From NCBI GenBank assembly GCA_945957075.1, contig CAMFJP010000069.1:1-7353 (forward strand): a stretch of DNA of 7,353 nt, in the 5' to 3' direction. This DNA is from an uncultured Chlamydiae bacterium (lineage in GTDB: Bacteria; Chlamydiota; Chlamydiia; Chlamydiales; Rhabdochlamydiaceae). The notes beneath the pieces were generated by a model. That model was not told the DNA's origin. It saw only the letters and a list, made by a program, of their open reading frames with translations, and made no database searches. Of the stretch, positions 1-6,777 are shown piece after piece (position 1 is the first letter of the stretch; each line of letters starts with the position of its first letter). Position numbers and translations under genes: made by a program.

Positions 1-1847
1 TGTCCGTAAATGGAGGGGTTTCCAGAACCGACAAGAACGCTTGTTGTGCTGGCTTGAACCACTTGTTGTACCATGGGAGATGAGACGGGGGATGGAGGGT
101 AATTAACATCGCCAGAATATTGGGCTGTGATGGAATGGTTTCCAATTGCAAAAAAAGTATAGGGAAGGGTGGCAGAGCTTGCGTTAGGGGTTCCTATAAC
201 GGGGGTTATTGTTACGGTGCCAATCGGAGACGCTCCATCATAAAAGGTGACGGTGCCGCTAGGTGGGAGGGGTGGGAAGGCTGTGGATCCAGATACCGTT
301 GCGCGCAAAACAATGCCCTCGCCATAGTCTGAGGGGTTTCTTGAGTTGGAAAAGACTTTAATTTGTGTGCTTGTAACTGGATTTACGACCTGGGATACAA
401 TAGAGCTTGTGATGCCAAAAAAGTTGCCATCGCCAGAGTATTGTGCGGTAATGGGCCATGTGCCTGCATTGAGGTTGGAGATGGAAAAGGTTGCTGTAGC
501 TGTGTTAGCGCCTGTTGGTACAAGAGTTGCTGTCCCCATAAGGGTGACGCCGTTGTAGAAGCTAATGGTTCCAGAGGGGAGTCCAAGGGTTGTAGGCGCG
601 GAGACTGTGGATGTAAAGATAACAGTGTCGCCAAAGTTAGAGGGGTTTAGGGAAGAGGCGAGGGTGATAATGGGTGTTGCTTTTCCTACTACCTGTGAGA
701 CAGCTGAAGATGTAGAGGTGGAAAAATTGGTATCGCCGTTGTACACGGCTGTGATGGAGTGGGTGCTAACAGAGAGACTGAAAATAGCAAATGTGGCAAC
801 GCCACCAACACCGACTGTCGAGGAGCCGAGCGTTGTAGCCCCATCTTTAAAGGTGACTGTGCCAGTTGGGGTTCCAGCACCTGTTGTTACAGAAACTGTG
901 GCTGTAAAGGTGACGGATTGTCCATAGGTTGAGGGGTTTACAGACGAGATAAGGGCTGTGCTTGTGGTTCCTTGGGATATTACTTGTGAAAGGGGTGAGG
1001 ATGTTGAGGTGGCAAAGTTGGTATCGCCGTTGTATACAGCTGTAATGGAGTGGGTACCGACGGAAAGGGAGGAGGTTGCCAGTGTAGCTGTCCCCCCAGA
1101 TAGGGCAACAGTCCCGATGGTTGTAGCTCCATCTTTAAAGCTAACGGTGCCCGTTGGGGTTCCAACTCCCCCTGTCACGGAGATAGTTGCTGTAAATGTT
1201 ACGCTGTTGCCAAAGGGTGAGGGGGTCAAGGAGGTGCCAACTGTTGTGCTGGTTGTTCCTTTATTGACTGTTTGAGAGAATACGGGGGATGTGGATGTGA
1301 CAAAGTGGGAATCGCCTGCATAGACTGCTGTGATGGAGTGTGTGCCAACGGAGAGAGAGGATGTGATTAGAACGGCTGTATTTCCACTAAGGGATCCTGT
1401 CCCAATAGATGTTGCTCCATCGTAAAAGGTAACGGTGCCAGTTGGCGTTCCAGCGCCTGGACTTACAACGGAGACTGTGGCTGTAAATGTAACTGGGTTG
1501 CCAAATAGTGAGGGTGCAGGAGAGCCGACGACGCTTGTGGTGGTCAGGGCTTGATTGATTTGTTGGCTAAATTGTGGGGGTGAGGAAGAAGAGGGGCTGT
1601 AGTCTACATCGCCGCCGTAATTTGCAGAGAGGGAATAGGTGCCAACGTTTAAAGAGGAGGTTGTAAATGTGGCAACGCCTGCTCCATTTAAAGTCCCTGT
1701 GCCAATAGTTCCTAAGATGGTATCGACAAAGGTAACAGTTCCGGTTGGGATGCCCGCGTCTACAAGGCTTGTGACTGTTGAAGAAAATGTAATGCTAGCG
1801 CCAAACACGCCAGGGTTTGCAGAAGAAGAGATTGTTGTGGATGTGGC
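1..1847 (-). repeat. Tandem Ig-like domain repeats: six complete units and a partial seventh
   Basis: Unit boundaries were set at the conserved T-T-S-T start of each domain, in protein order: unit 1 1847-1548 (100 codons), unit 2 1547-1257 (97), unit 3 1256-969 (96), unit 4 968-678 (97), unit 5 677-375 (101), unit 6 374-51 (108), unit 7 from 50 and cut by the window edge. Each unit carries an early NPS-x-x-x-G turn, an S/P-VTFTATVS strand, a PTGTVTFYDGA strand-turn and a late HSITAVYxGDxxF strand. Units 2 to 4 are the most alike. Units 3 and 4 agree at about two thirds of residues by hand alignment and share a 14-residue identical stretch. Units 1, 5 and 6 are more diverged and have small insertions. 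The gradient suggests that the central units came from the most recent duplications. Confidence 0.85.
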
Positions 1848-2759
1848 TTTGGGGCCTGATAAGAGTAGAGCTGCTTTGGAGGCTTCTGCTTTATGTGGAG
1901 CTACTTTATATTTTTTTTCGTGCTTTGGTGATTTTGGGGTGATTTTAGTCGTAGAGGATTTTGTGTAGAGAGCTAGGTGTTGAATGGGGCGCGCTGTTTC
2001 AATTTGTGTTTTAGCGCGCAAAGAGGTGGCGTCTAGGACAGTAATGCTAGAGCCCTCTTTTTGGTAGAGATAAAGGGTGTTTCCATCACAGCATAGCTCA
2101 TTGAAATTATCATCGAGTGGCATGGAGTGTAGTAGGTCTCCAGCTTCGCTGCTGTACACGTTAAGATGGGTGGATATATCTTTTTCTATAGAGAAAATGT
2201 TTTTATGGATGGCGATTGCTTGTGGCGTTTTGTTTAAATTAAGAGGGGGCCGGGTTTGTTTTGCATTTAGATCGATGGGTAGGATGGAGCTGTTTTGAGT
2301 GGCATAAAGTATATGCTCTTTGACGTGCAACCCAGAAATGGGTGTTTTTACAGAGAGTAGGGGCTCTGTTTTTCCTGTTGTAAGGTCGATTGTGTGAATT
2401 GTGCATGCGTCTTCATAAAGGCAGTAGGCTATTTTTCCTTCAGCATCAACTGTTAGGTGCTTTGGCTTTTGTTCTAGTCGGATCGAATTTAGGTATGTTT
2501 TTTTGTTAAGGTCAAAAGGGATCAGTTTGTTTTCTTCGCAGATGTAGGCGATGCCAACGTTTTCTGCAAGAGAGATTATATCGGGGGCGCATTCTAAGTT
2601 TAAAGAAGTGTCTGGAGTTCCTGTTGAGAGATCAATCGGAATAAAGGCATCTGTACTTTGAATGAGGGCGTAGGCACTCGTGGTTTTTGGTTCGTTTGCA
2701 AAGATGACGTGAGATAGAAAAACACAGAGGAGTAGAATCCCAGATCTTAACATTTTCAT
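1..2759 (-). CDS. Large secreted beta-propeller plus Ig-like repeat protein (N-terminal 919 residues, runs off left edge)
   Basis: Open without a stop from ATG 2759-2757 to position 1, so the C-terminus and any membrane anchor lie outside the window. Residues 1-21 are a type I signal peptide: K2 and R5, a hydrophobic core ILLLCVFLSHVIF, and likely cleavage after A21. C12 lacks a proper lipobox. Residues 29-269 hold six diverged repeats of about 40 residues with a recurring hydrophobic-IDL-polar pattern (IPIDLSTG, IPFDLNKK, HTIDLTTG, LPIDLNAK and two weaker), which I read as YVTN/WD-like propeller blades. A Lys/Ser/Thr/Pro-rich linker (about 268-304) follows. From residue 305 come tandem Ig-like repeats of the Big_3_5 kind, with PTGTVTFYDGA and VGTHSITAVYNGD cores. 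AAAGGG lies 5 nt before this ATG; a second ATG, codon 3, is also possible. TATAAA (minus, 2826-2821) is a possible -10 with no convincing -35. The likely role is an exported surface or adhesion protein; the ligand is unknown. Confidence 0.85.
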   Translation of the reverse strand, partial: MKMLRSGILLLCVFLSHVIFANEPKTTSAYALIQSTDAFIPIDLSTGTPDTSLNLECAPDIISLAENVGIAYICEENKLIPFDLNKKTYLNSIRLEQKPKHLTVDAEGKIAYCLYEDACTIHTIDLTTGKTEPLLSVKTPISGLHVKEHILYATQNSSILPIDLNAKQTRPPLNLNKTPQAIAIHKNIFSIEKDISTHLNVYSSEAGDLLHSMPLDDNFNELCCDGNTLYLYQKEGSSITVLDATSLRAKTQIETARPIQHLALYTKSSTTKITPKSPKHEKKYKVAPHKAEASKAALLLSGPKATSTTISSSANPGVFGASITFSSTVTSLVDAGIPTGTVTFVDTILGTIGTGTLNGAGVATFTTSSLNVGTYSLSANYGGDVDYSPSSSSPPQFSQQINQALTTTSVVGSPAPSLFGNPVTFTATVSVVSPGAGTPTGTVTFYDGATSIGTGSLSGNTAVLITSSLSVGTHSITAVYAGDSHFVTSTSPVFSQTVNKGTTSTTVGTSLTPSPFGNSVTFTATISVTGGVGTPTGTVSFKDGATTIGTVALSGGTATLATSSLSVGTHSITAVYNGDTNFATSTSSPLSQVISQGTTSTALISSVNPSTYGQSVTFTATVSVTTGAGTPTGTVTFKDGATTLGSSTVGVGGVATFAIFSLSVSTHSITAVYNGDTNFSTSTSSAVSQVVGKATPIITLASSLNPSNFGDTVIFTSTVSAPTTLGLPSGTISFYNGVTLMGTATLVPTGANTATATFSISNLNAGTWPITAQYSGDGNFFGITSSIVSQVVNPVTSTQIKVFSNSRNPSDYGEGIVLRATVSGSTAFPPLPPSGTVTFYDGASPIGTVTITPVIGTPNASSATLPYTFFAIGNHSITAQYSGDVNYPPSPVSSPMVQQVVQASTTSVLVGSGNPSIYG

Positions 2760-2869
2760 ATGGGCCCTTTCTAAAACAATTTTTTATATCGTAGACTTCC
2801 TCCTATTTTTTTTGAAATAATTTATAGTTTGCAGCATCTTTCCCTTGTTTTTTGTGAAAAAATCACGTT

Positions 2870-2924
2870 TTCCTAACTCATGTTACGCAGCCGCTGGCTC
2901 TGCCGCATAACATGAGTTCCTAAC
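2870..2924. repeat. Imperfect palindrome (44 nt) flanked by an 8-bp direct repeat TTCCTAAC
   Basis: AACTCATGTTA (2875-2885) pairs perfectly with TAACATGAGTT (2908-2918). Inside this 11-bp stem a second helix can form from GCAGCC and GGCTCTGC with a small bulge and a GCT loop. TTCCTAAC occurs on both sides, at 2870-2877 and 2917-2924, partly overlapping the stem ends. The element starts 3 nt after the stop codon of the PhoH-like gene. On the minus strand the hairpin is followed by AGGAAAACGTGA and only then by a run of six T, so it is not a textbook intrinsic terminator. It may still end or stabilise the transcript. The flanking repeat would also fit a short mobile palindrome with a target-site duplication. 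Structure and repeat are seen directly; the function is inferred. Confidence 0.7.
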
Positions 2925-2927
2925 CTG

Positions 2928-4247
2928 TTAAAGAATTTCTGCTGCAAGGGCTGCTAGTTGCGAGCGCTCTGTTTTTTCTAAGAATACGTGGCCAAATAGG
3001 GGGTGTGTTTGCATTTTGCCAACAAGGAATGTGAGGGCATTGGAGTCTTTGTCGAGGTAGGGGTTATCGATTTGCGTTGGGTCTCCTGTGAGAACAACTT
3101 TGGTTCCTTGTCCAGCTCTTGAGATGATGGTTTTGACTTCGTGGGGGGTGAGGTTTTGTGCTTCGTCGATGATCATAAACATGCGGGGAAGCGACCTTCC
3201 TCGGATGTAGGTGACAGCTTCCATTTCGATTTTTTTACTTTCTAAGATCCATGTTTCTGCCTCTTTTTCATTGCCTTCTCCTGTGGTGGATCTGCATAAA
3301 AATTCTAAGTTATCGTAGATGGGTTGCATCCAATGATAGAGTTTTTCTTCTTTGGTTCCTGGAAGATAGCCGATGTCTTTACCTAGGGGGATAATAGGCC
3401 GGCTGACAAGGATTCTGGTGTAGATGCCTTCATCGAAGACTTTTTTGAGTGCGGCAGCAAGGGCTAGGAGTGTTTTTCCTGTGCCAGCTGGTCCGACAAG
3501 GGTTACAAGTTTAATATCGTCGCGCAGCAAGAGGTCTAGGGCGCATTTTTGTTCCATATTTAGAGGGTGGATGCCCCAAATGTCTTTTTGTAGTTTGAGC
3601 AAGGGCTCTAGTTTTTTTGATGTTTTATTATATTTACAAAGGGCTGAGGAGTTTTCGGGAGAGGTTAGTAGGCAGTATTCGTTTGCAAGTAGGTTGGGGA
3701 GGTCAAGGCTTATGCTGTTGTCTTTGAAAAATAGATCTATCATGGGTTTTGGAACATCGACTTTGCGATAACCTTTGTACATTCTTTCATAGGAGATTTT
3801 AAGGTTTTCGTAGTCTTCGGCTTCAAGTCCAATGGCTTCTGCTTTAACGCGTACAATAAAATCTTTGGAAACGATCACAACTTTTTGTCCATTAGCTGCT
3901 TTGATTTGATGGGCGGCTAAAAGGATTTTATTGCTTGTTTTTTCAGAGGGGAGAGGGAATTGGTATTTGCTTTGATCTGCTTTTGTTTCTAGGTGGACGC
4001 GTACACAGATGCCATTTTCAATATGGACGCCTTCATATAGGGTGCCGGCTCCTAAGGTTTTCAAACTGTCGATATAGCGAATAACGTGGCGGGCGTTGCG
4101 TCCAAGTTCGTCAGATAGGCGCTTCATGCTGTCTAGCTCTTCAAGAACGATGATGGGGATGACAACATCGTTTTCATGGAATTTACCTATTGCATCGGGG
4201 TCATGGAGTAGGACGTTAGTATCGATCACAAATGTTTTACGTGCCAT
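2928..4247 (-). CDS. PIN-PhoH protein (PhoH2/YlaK-type ATPase with N-terminal PIN nuclease domain)
   Basis: A complete 439-residue protein, the normal length for PhoH2/YlaK proteins. The N-terminal PIN domain (about 4-145) has FVIDTNVLL with D9, VIPIIVLEELD with E36/E37 and VIVSKDFIVRVKA with D129. Where the family usually has nDNrIL there is TSNKIL, so the third acidic residue is S105. The C-terminal PhoH P-loop domain (about 225-439) has Walker A GPAGTGKT (252-259), Walker B MFMIIDEAQN (356-365) and TGDPTQIDNP (387-396). Family knowledge: PhoH2 proteins are cytoplasmic ATPases linked to RNA unwinding and cleavage; the exact substrate here is not known. The start is well set: AGGAGG lies 9 nt upstream. 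It sits 68 bp after the CNNM gene on the same strand and is probably cotranscribed. The name PhoH reflects homology, not demonstrated phosphate control. Confidence 0.93.
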   Translation of the reverse strand: MARKTFVIDTNVLLHDPDAIGKFHENDVVIPIIVLEELDSMKRLSDELGRNARHVIRYIDSLKTLGAGTLYEGVHIENGICVRVHLETKADQSKYQFPLPSEKTSNKILLAAHQIKAANGQKVVIVSKDFIVRVKAEAIGLEAEDYENLKISYERMYKGYRKVDVPKPMIDLFFKDNSISLDLPNLLANEYCLLTSPENSSALCKYNKTSKKLEPLLKLQKDIWGIHPLNMEQKCALDLLLRDDIKLVTLVGPAGTGKTLLALAAALKKVFDEGIYTRILVSRPIIPLGKDIGYLPGTKEEKLYHWMQPIYDNLEFLCRSTTGEGNEKEAETWILESKKIEMEAVTYIRGRSLPRMFMIIDEAQNLTPHEVKTIISRAGQGTKVVLTGDPTQIDNPYLDKDSNALTFLVGKMQTHPLFGHVFLEKTERSQLAALAAEIL

Positions 4248-4255
4248 TGGGGGAT

Positions 4256-4262
4256 ACCTCCT
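4256..4262 (-). promoter_or_regulatory. Strong Shine-Dalgarno of the PIN-PhoH gene
   Basis: On the minus strand AGGAGGT ends 8 nt before the ATG at 4247-4245. It is the best ribosome binding site in the window and fixes this start. Its strength suggests the gene is translated independently, not only by coupling to the CNNM gene 68 bp upstream. Confidence 0.8.
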
Positions 4263-4315
4263 ATTGATTAATTACCTTATTTACCGCATTTGATATAAAA
4301 AACCCAAAGTGCAGG

Positions 4316-5524
4316 TTAATATACAGTACGAATGCTTAAGAGCTTGACGCCAAGAAGAGAGGTCTCTTCGGCTGTTAGTTCAAATTGATCAATGCGTAGG
4401 CTTTCTCCTTTGGTAGGGGCATGGCCCAGTTTGTTTAGAAATAATTCTTCTAAGGTTTCCAATCCTTGTGGATCTAGGTGGACATGGAACTGTGCATTGA
4501 AATCGCAAATGCGCATGTCGCCTGGAAAGGTTCTGTCTACGATGACGTGGTGCATGCGGGGTGCTAGTTCCTCATAGGCCATCCAATTGTCTTTTTGATC
4601 AAAGATTTCATCGAGGATTTCATCAAGTGTCAAAATGCCGATAGCAAGTCCTGATGTGCTTAGAATCACAGCTACACTCTGATTGTTTTTTCTAAATTGT
4701 TTTAAAATGTCTAAGACAGAGGTGTTTTCTATGACAAACCAAGGGGCTCTTGCATAGTCTTTTAGCCGTTTTGTTTCATCTAGTCGTAGAAGATCTCTTG
4801 GGTATACAATTGCTGTAATTTGACTGGGCTGTCTTTGGTAAATAGGGATAAAAGGGACGTAGTTTGTAGCGATGTGTGCGCGCATTTCTCCAACTGTGCA
4901 CGAAAGAGGGAGTTTTAGTATGCGCTCTATTGGCTGCATGAGCTCTTTTGCATCTTTTGTTTTTAAAGAAAAGATGCGAGTTGTGATCGTGCTGGATTCT
5001 TCTTCGTCTCCAAAGAGGATTTGGAGCTCTTCTCGGGAAAGGTAGACAGATGGGGGTGGGGTTTTCTGGGTTAACTTGTGCACGAGTGTGCATAGGCTGT
5101 CAAGAACCCAGATAATAGGACGGAAGATGATGGAGGAGATATAAATGATGGGAGCTCCTGCCATGGCGACTTGTTCTGCATGTCTTCGTGCTGCAAACAT
5201 GGGAGCTAGTTCTGCAAAAATAAGAACTATAAAAATTTGTGTGATAGGGGCTAAATCAGGGTTTAGACCTATATTTTCATAGAATCTGCGCGCGCATTCG
5301 GATCCAAATTGTAGGGCGGCATTGACGCCTATGAGTGTTGTTCCGAAAAAAACTGTGGGGCGAGATAGTAGCTTACTTAGCCATATGGCTCTTTTTACAT
5401 TTTGACTGACATAGTAATGCAAACGGATTTTATTAAAAGAGACGCAGGCCATTTCCTGCATGGCATAAAACCCTTGGATCATGAGAAAAAGGCATATCCA
5501 TATAAAAAAGATAAGCGCAATCAT
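4316..5524 (-). CDS. CNNM/CorC-like membrane protein, diverged paralogue (DUF21-CBS-CorC_HlyC)
   Basis: A complete 402-residue protein with the same layout as its upstream neighbour. There are hydrophobic segments at about 3-19, 57-75, 93-110 and 122-145 (DUF21/CNNM), a CBS pair at about 193-310, and a CorC_HlyC-type C-terminal domain at about 320-400. It would sit in the inner membrane with the CBS and C-terminal parts in the cytoplasm. Family members are linked to Mg2+ or Co2+ export; the old TlyC/hemolysin name is misleading. Several family motifs are eroded: SASETAFFS is YAMQEMACVS (E24 and S29 kept), the paired Asn of the second helix are V67 and L71 (with N68), G-E-x-x-P-K reads AELAPM, and the DEYGG motif of the CBS pair reads STSG. 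The start overlaps the upstream stop as ATGA, so translation is probably coupled. It may be a regulatory or heteromeric partner rather than a transporter in its own right. Confidence 0.88.
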   Translation of the reverse strand: MIALIFFIWICLFLMIQGFYAMQEMACVSFNKIRLHYYVSQNVKRAIWLSKLLSRPTVFFGTTLIGVNAALQFGSECARRFYENIGLNPDLAPITQIFIVLIFAELAPMFAARRHAEQVAMAGAPIIYISSIIFRPIIWVLDSLCTLVHKLTQKTPPPSVYLSREELQILFGDEEESSTITTRIFSLKTKDAKELMQPIERILKLPLSCTVGEMRAHIATNYVPFIPIYQRQPSQITAIVYPRDLLRLDETKRLKDYARAPWFVIENTSVLDILKQFRKNNQSVAVILSTSGLAIGILTLDEILDEIFDQKDNWMAYEELAPRMHHVIVDRTFPGDMRICDFNAQFHVHLDPQGLETLEELFLNKLGHAPTKGESLRIDQFELTAEETSLLGVKLLSIRTVY

Positions 5525-6765
5525 GATGGTCTTCTCAGTTTGCGTACGTATACTCTACGCACGCGCGTGGCATCAGAGGATAGCACGTGAAAAAGAAAGT
5601 CTTTGTTTGCGTATTTGGTGCCGCTTTTGGGAATGTCACCTAGCATTTCGGTTAGCCAGCCCCCGAGAGTTACAACGTGATGTTCTGTTTTTAACGGAAT
5701 ATCGAAGATATTTGCAAATTCAGCAAGTTCTAATTTTCCGCTTGCGATGACGACGTTTTCTCCAGATCTTGTGTATCTGCTTTTTTCATCGCGTCTATCG
5801 ATAATTTCTCCAACTACAGTTTCTACAAGGTCTTCTAGAGTGATTAGGCCGCATACAGAACTATATTCATCGATTACGATCGCGATCGATTCTTTTTTTG
5901 CATACATTTGTTTTAAAAGGGCTTCAGCTGGCATTGACTCAGGAACAAAGAAGGGTTTTTGGAGTAGGGAGACAACGTCTTGGCTGCATGTAATATTCAC
6001 CTTGTGTAAAAAGAAAATACGGCTTGTGATTACGCCTAGAATGTTATCGAGGTCCTTATTGCATATTGGGATTCTAGAACACTCTTGATCAACAAGCATG
6101 TGGATGAGGGTGCGAATGTCTTGATTGATGTCAAAGTAGAGAATTTCTTCTCTTGGGCGCATGATTTCTTTCACATGAGATTCTTGTAGTCTTAAATAGC
6201 CGCGGATAAGCTCGGCTTCATCTGTATTTACAATGCCTGATTTGTAGGATAGGTGTAGGGCATGTCGCAGCTCTTCTGTAGAGATTTCTTTTTCTTGTTT
6301 TAAGAAAAAAAAGAGTGTTTTAGAGATAAGGTGTGTGATGTAGGAAAGTGCAATGCGTAAAGGAAGTAGAATTTTTTTTATTGAGTGTATAAAAGGTGCG
6401 GCTCTAGTTGCAATTTGTACGTTGTAGGCAAAGGCTAGGGATTTGGGAAGGGTTTCTCCAAATATAAGGACAAGCAAAAGAGGTACGCCTACATGGATCC
6501 ACCATCCTAAATGTTCTTGAAATAAGCTCGAAAAAACGTTTTGGATCAAAATGTTGGCAATTACGTTTAGGATCATGATAGTAACAAGCAGATCTCCTGG
6601 GTGGGCCAATAGGGTGCTGATCAGACGCGTTTTGGGTGTATGTGTTTTTTGAAAGCTTTTAACTTTTGTATAGGGAAGGGAAAAAAAAGCAGTTTCAGAT
6701 GCTGACAAAAATGCAGAAGCTAGCAAAAGTATGCATAGCAGAAGTATACAAAGGGCTAACAACAT
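5521..6765 (-). CDS. CNNM/CorC-type (TlyC-like) transporter with CBS domains
   Basis: A complete 414-residue protein, typical for the family. Hydrophobic segments lie at about 2-20, 57-78, 89-108 and 131-150. The ion-site motifs are intact: SASETAFFSL (21-30), N67 and N71 in the second helix, and GETLPKS (103-109). The CBS pair (about 200-325) has IMRPREEI, CSRIPI and IDEYSSVCGLITLEDLVETVVGE in two parts (298-320), all close to family consensus. A CorC_HlyC domain follows (about 335-412). Family knowledge: an inner-membrane protein for divalent-cation (mainly Mg2+) export, with nucleotide binding by the CBS pair. It starts 3 nt after the stop of the DivIC-like gene and lacks a clear Shine-Dalgarno, so coupling is likely. 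Its last 4 bp overlap the start of the diverged paralogue. Confidence 0.92.
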   Translation of the reverse strand: MLLALCILLLCILLLASAFLSASETAFFSLPYTKVKSFQKTHTPKTRLISTLLAHPGDLLVTIMILNVIANILIQNVFSSLFQEHLGWWIHVGVPLLLVLIFGETLPKSLAFAYNVQIATRAAPFIHSIKKILLPLRIALSYITHLISKTLFFFLKQEKEISTEELRHALHLSYKSGIVNTDEAELIRGYLRLQESHVKEIMRPREEILYFDINQDIRTLIHMLVDQECSRIPICNKDLDNILGVITSRIFFLHKVNITCSQDVVSLLQKPFFVPESMPAEALLKQMYAKKESIAIVIDEYSSVCGLITLEDLVETVVGEIIDRRDEKSRYTRSGENVVIASGKLELAEFANIFDIPLKTEHHVVTLGGWLTEMLGDIPKSGTKYANKDFLFHVLSSDATRVRRVYVRKLRRPS

Positions 6766-6777
6766 GAGTTACTCATG
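6763..6777. repeat. 15-bp palindrome CATGAGT-T-ACTCATG over a stop/start junction
   Basis: A perfect 7-bp inverted repeat around one central base. It contains the stop codon of the DivIC-like gene (6771-6769) and the start codon of the CNNM gene (6765-6763). The one-base centre makes a tight RNA hairpin unlikely without opening two or more pairs, so a two-fold symmetric DNA site or chance are both possible. Palindromy is seen; any role is speculative. Confidence 0.4.

Noticed and set aside
120..1275. Plus-strand open frames at 120-332, 346-650, 565-927 and 958-1275, some with similar repeating proteins
   Set aside because: They are shadows of the minus-strand Ig repeats: their periodicity follows the 288-324 bp units, they have no supporting ribosome sites, and the opposite frame is open for 919 codons with recognisable domains.
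1639..2298. Plus-strand open frames of 109 and 73 codons
   Set aside because: Antisense to the linker and propeller of the secreted protein; no family resemblance and no ribosome binding site.
2715..2759. Lipoprotein reading of the secreted protein with C12 as the lipid site
   Set aside because: The residues before C12 are L-L-L, with no Gly, Ala or Ser at -1, so a lipobox is not supported; a type I signal peptide with cleavage after A21 fits better.
2851..2867. Small inverted repeat GTGA-AAAAA-TCAC
   Set aside because: A 4-bp stem in an AT-rich leader is expected by chance.
3424..3771. Plus-strand 115-codon frame inside the PIN-PhoH gene
   Set aside because: Antisense shadow of a well-supported conserved gene; low-complexity Ser/Arg-rich product.
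4297..4317. Possible intrinsic terminator after the diverged CNNM gene
   Set aside because: The stem is only AACC/GGTT (4 bp) with a 9-nt loop, although six T follow. It is too weak to call and would split an otherwise compact operon.
4776..5093. Minus-strand 105-codon frame inside the diverged CNNM gene
   Set aside because: Different frame of the same strand within a conserved CBS coding region; His/Arg/Pro-rich product typical of a shadow.
5481..6088. Plus-strand frames of 89 and 113 codons over the CNNM junction and CBS region
   Set aside because: Antisense to conserved coding sequence; no domain or start signal.
6761..6770. AACATGAGTT shared between the CNNM start region and the palindrome at 2909-2918
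   Set aside because: A 10-bp match between two places is expected many times by chance in 7 kb read on both strands.
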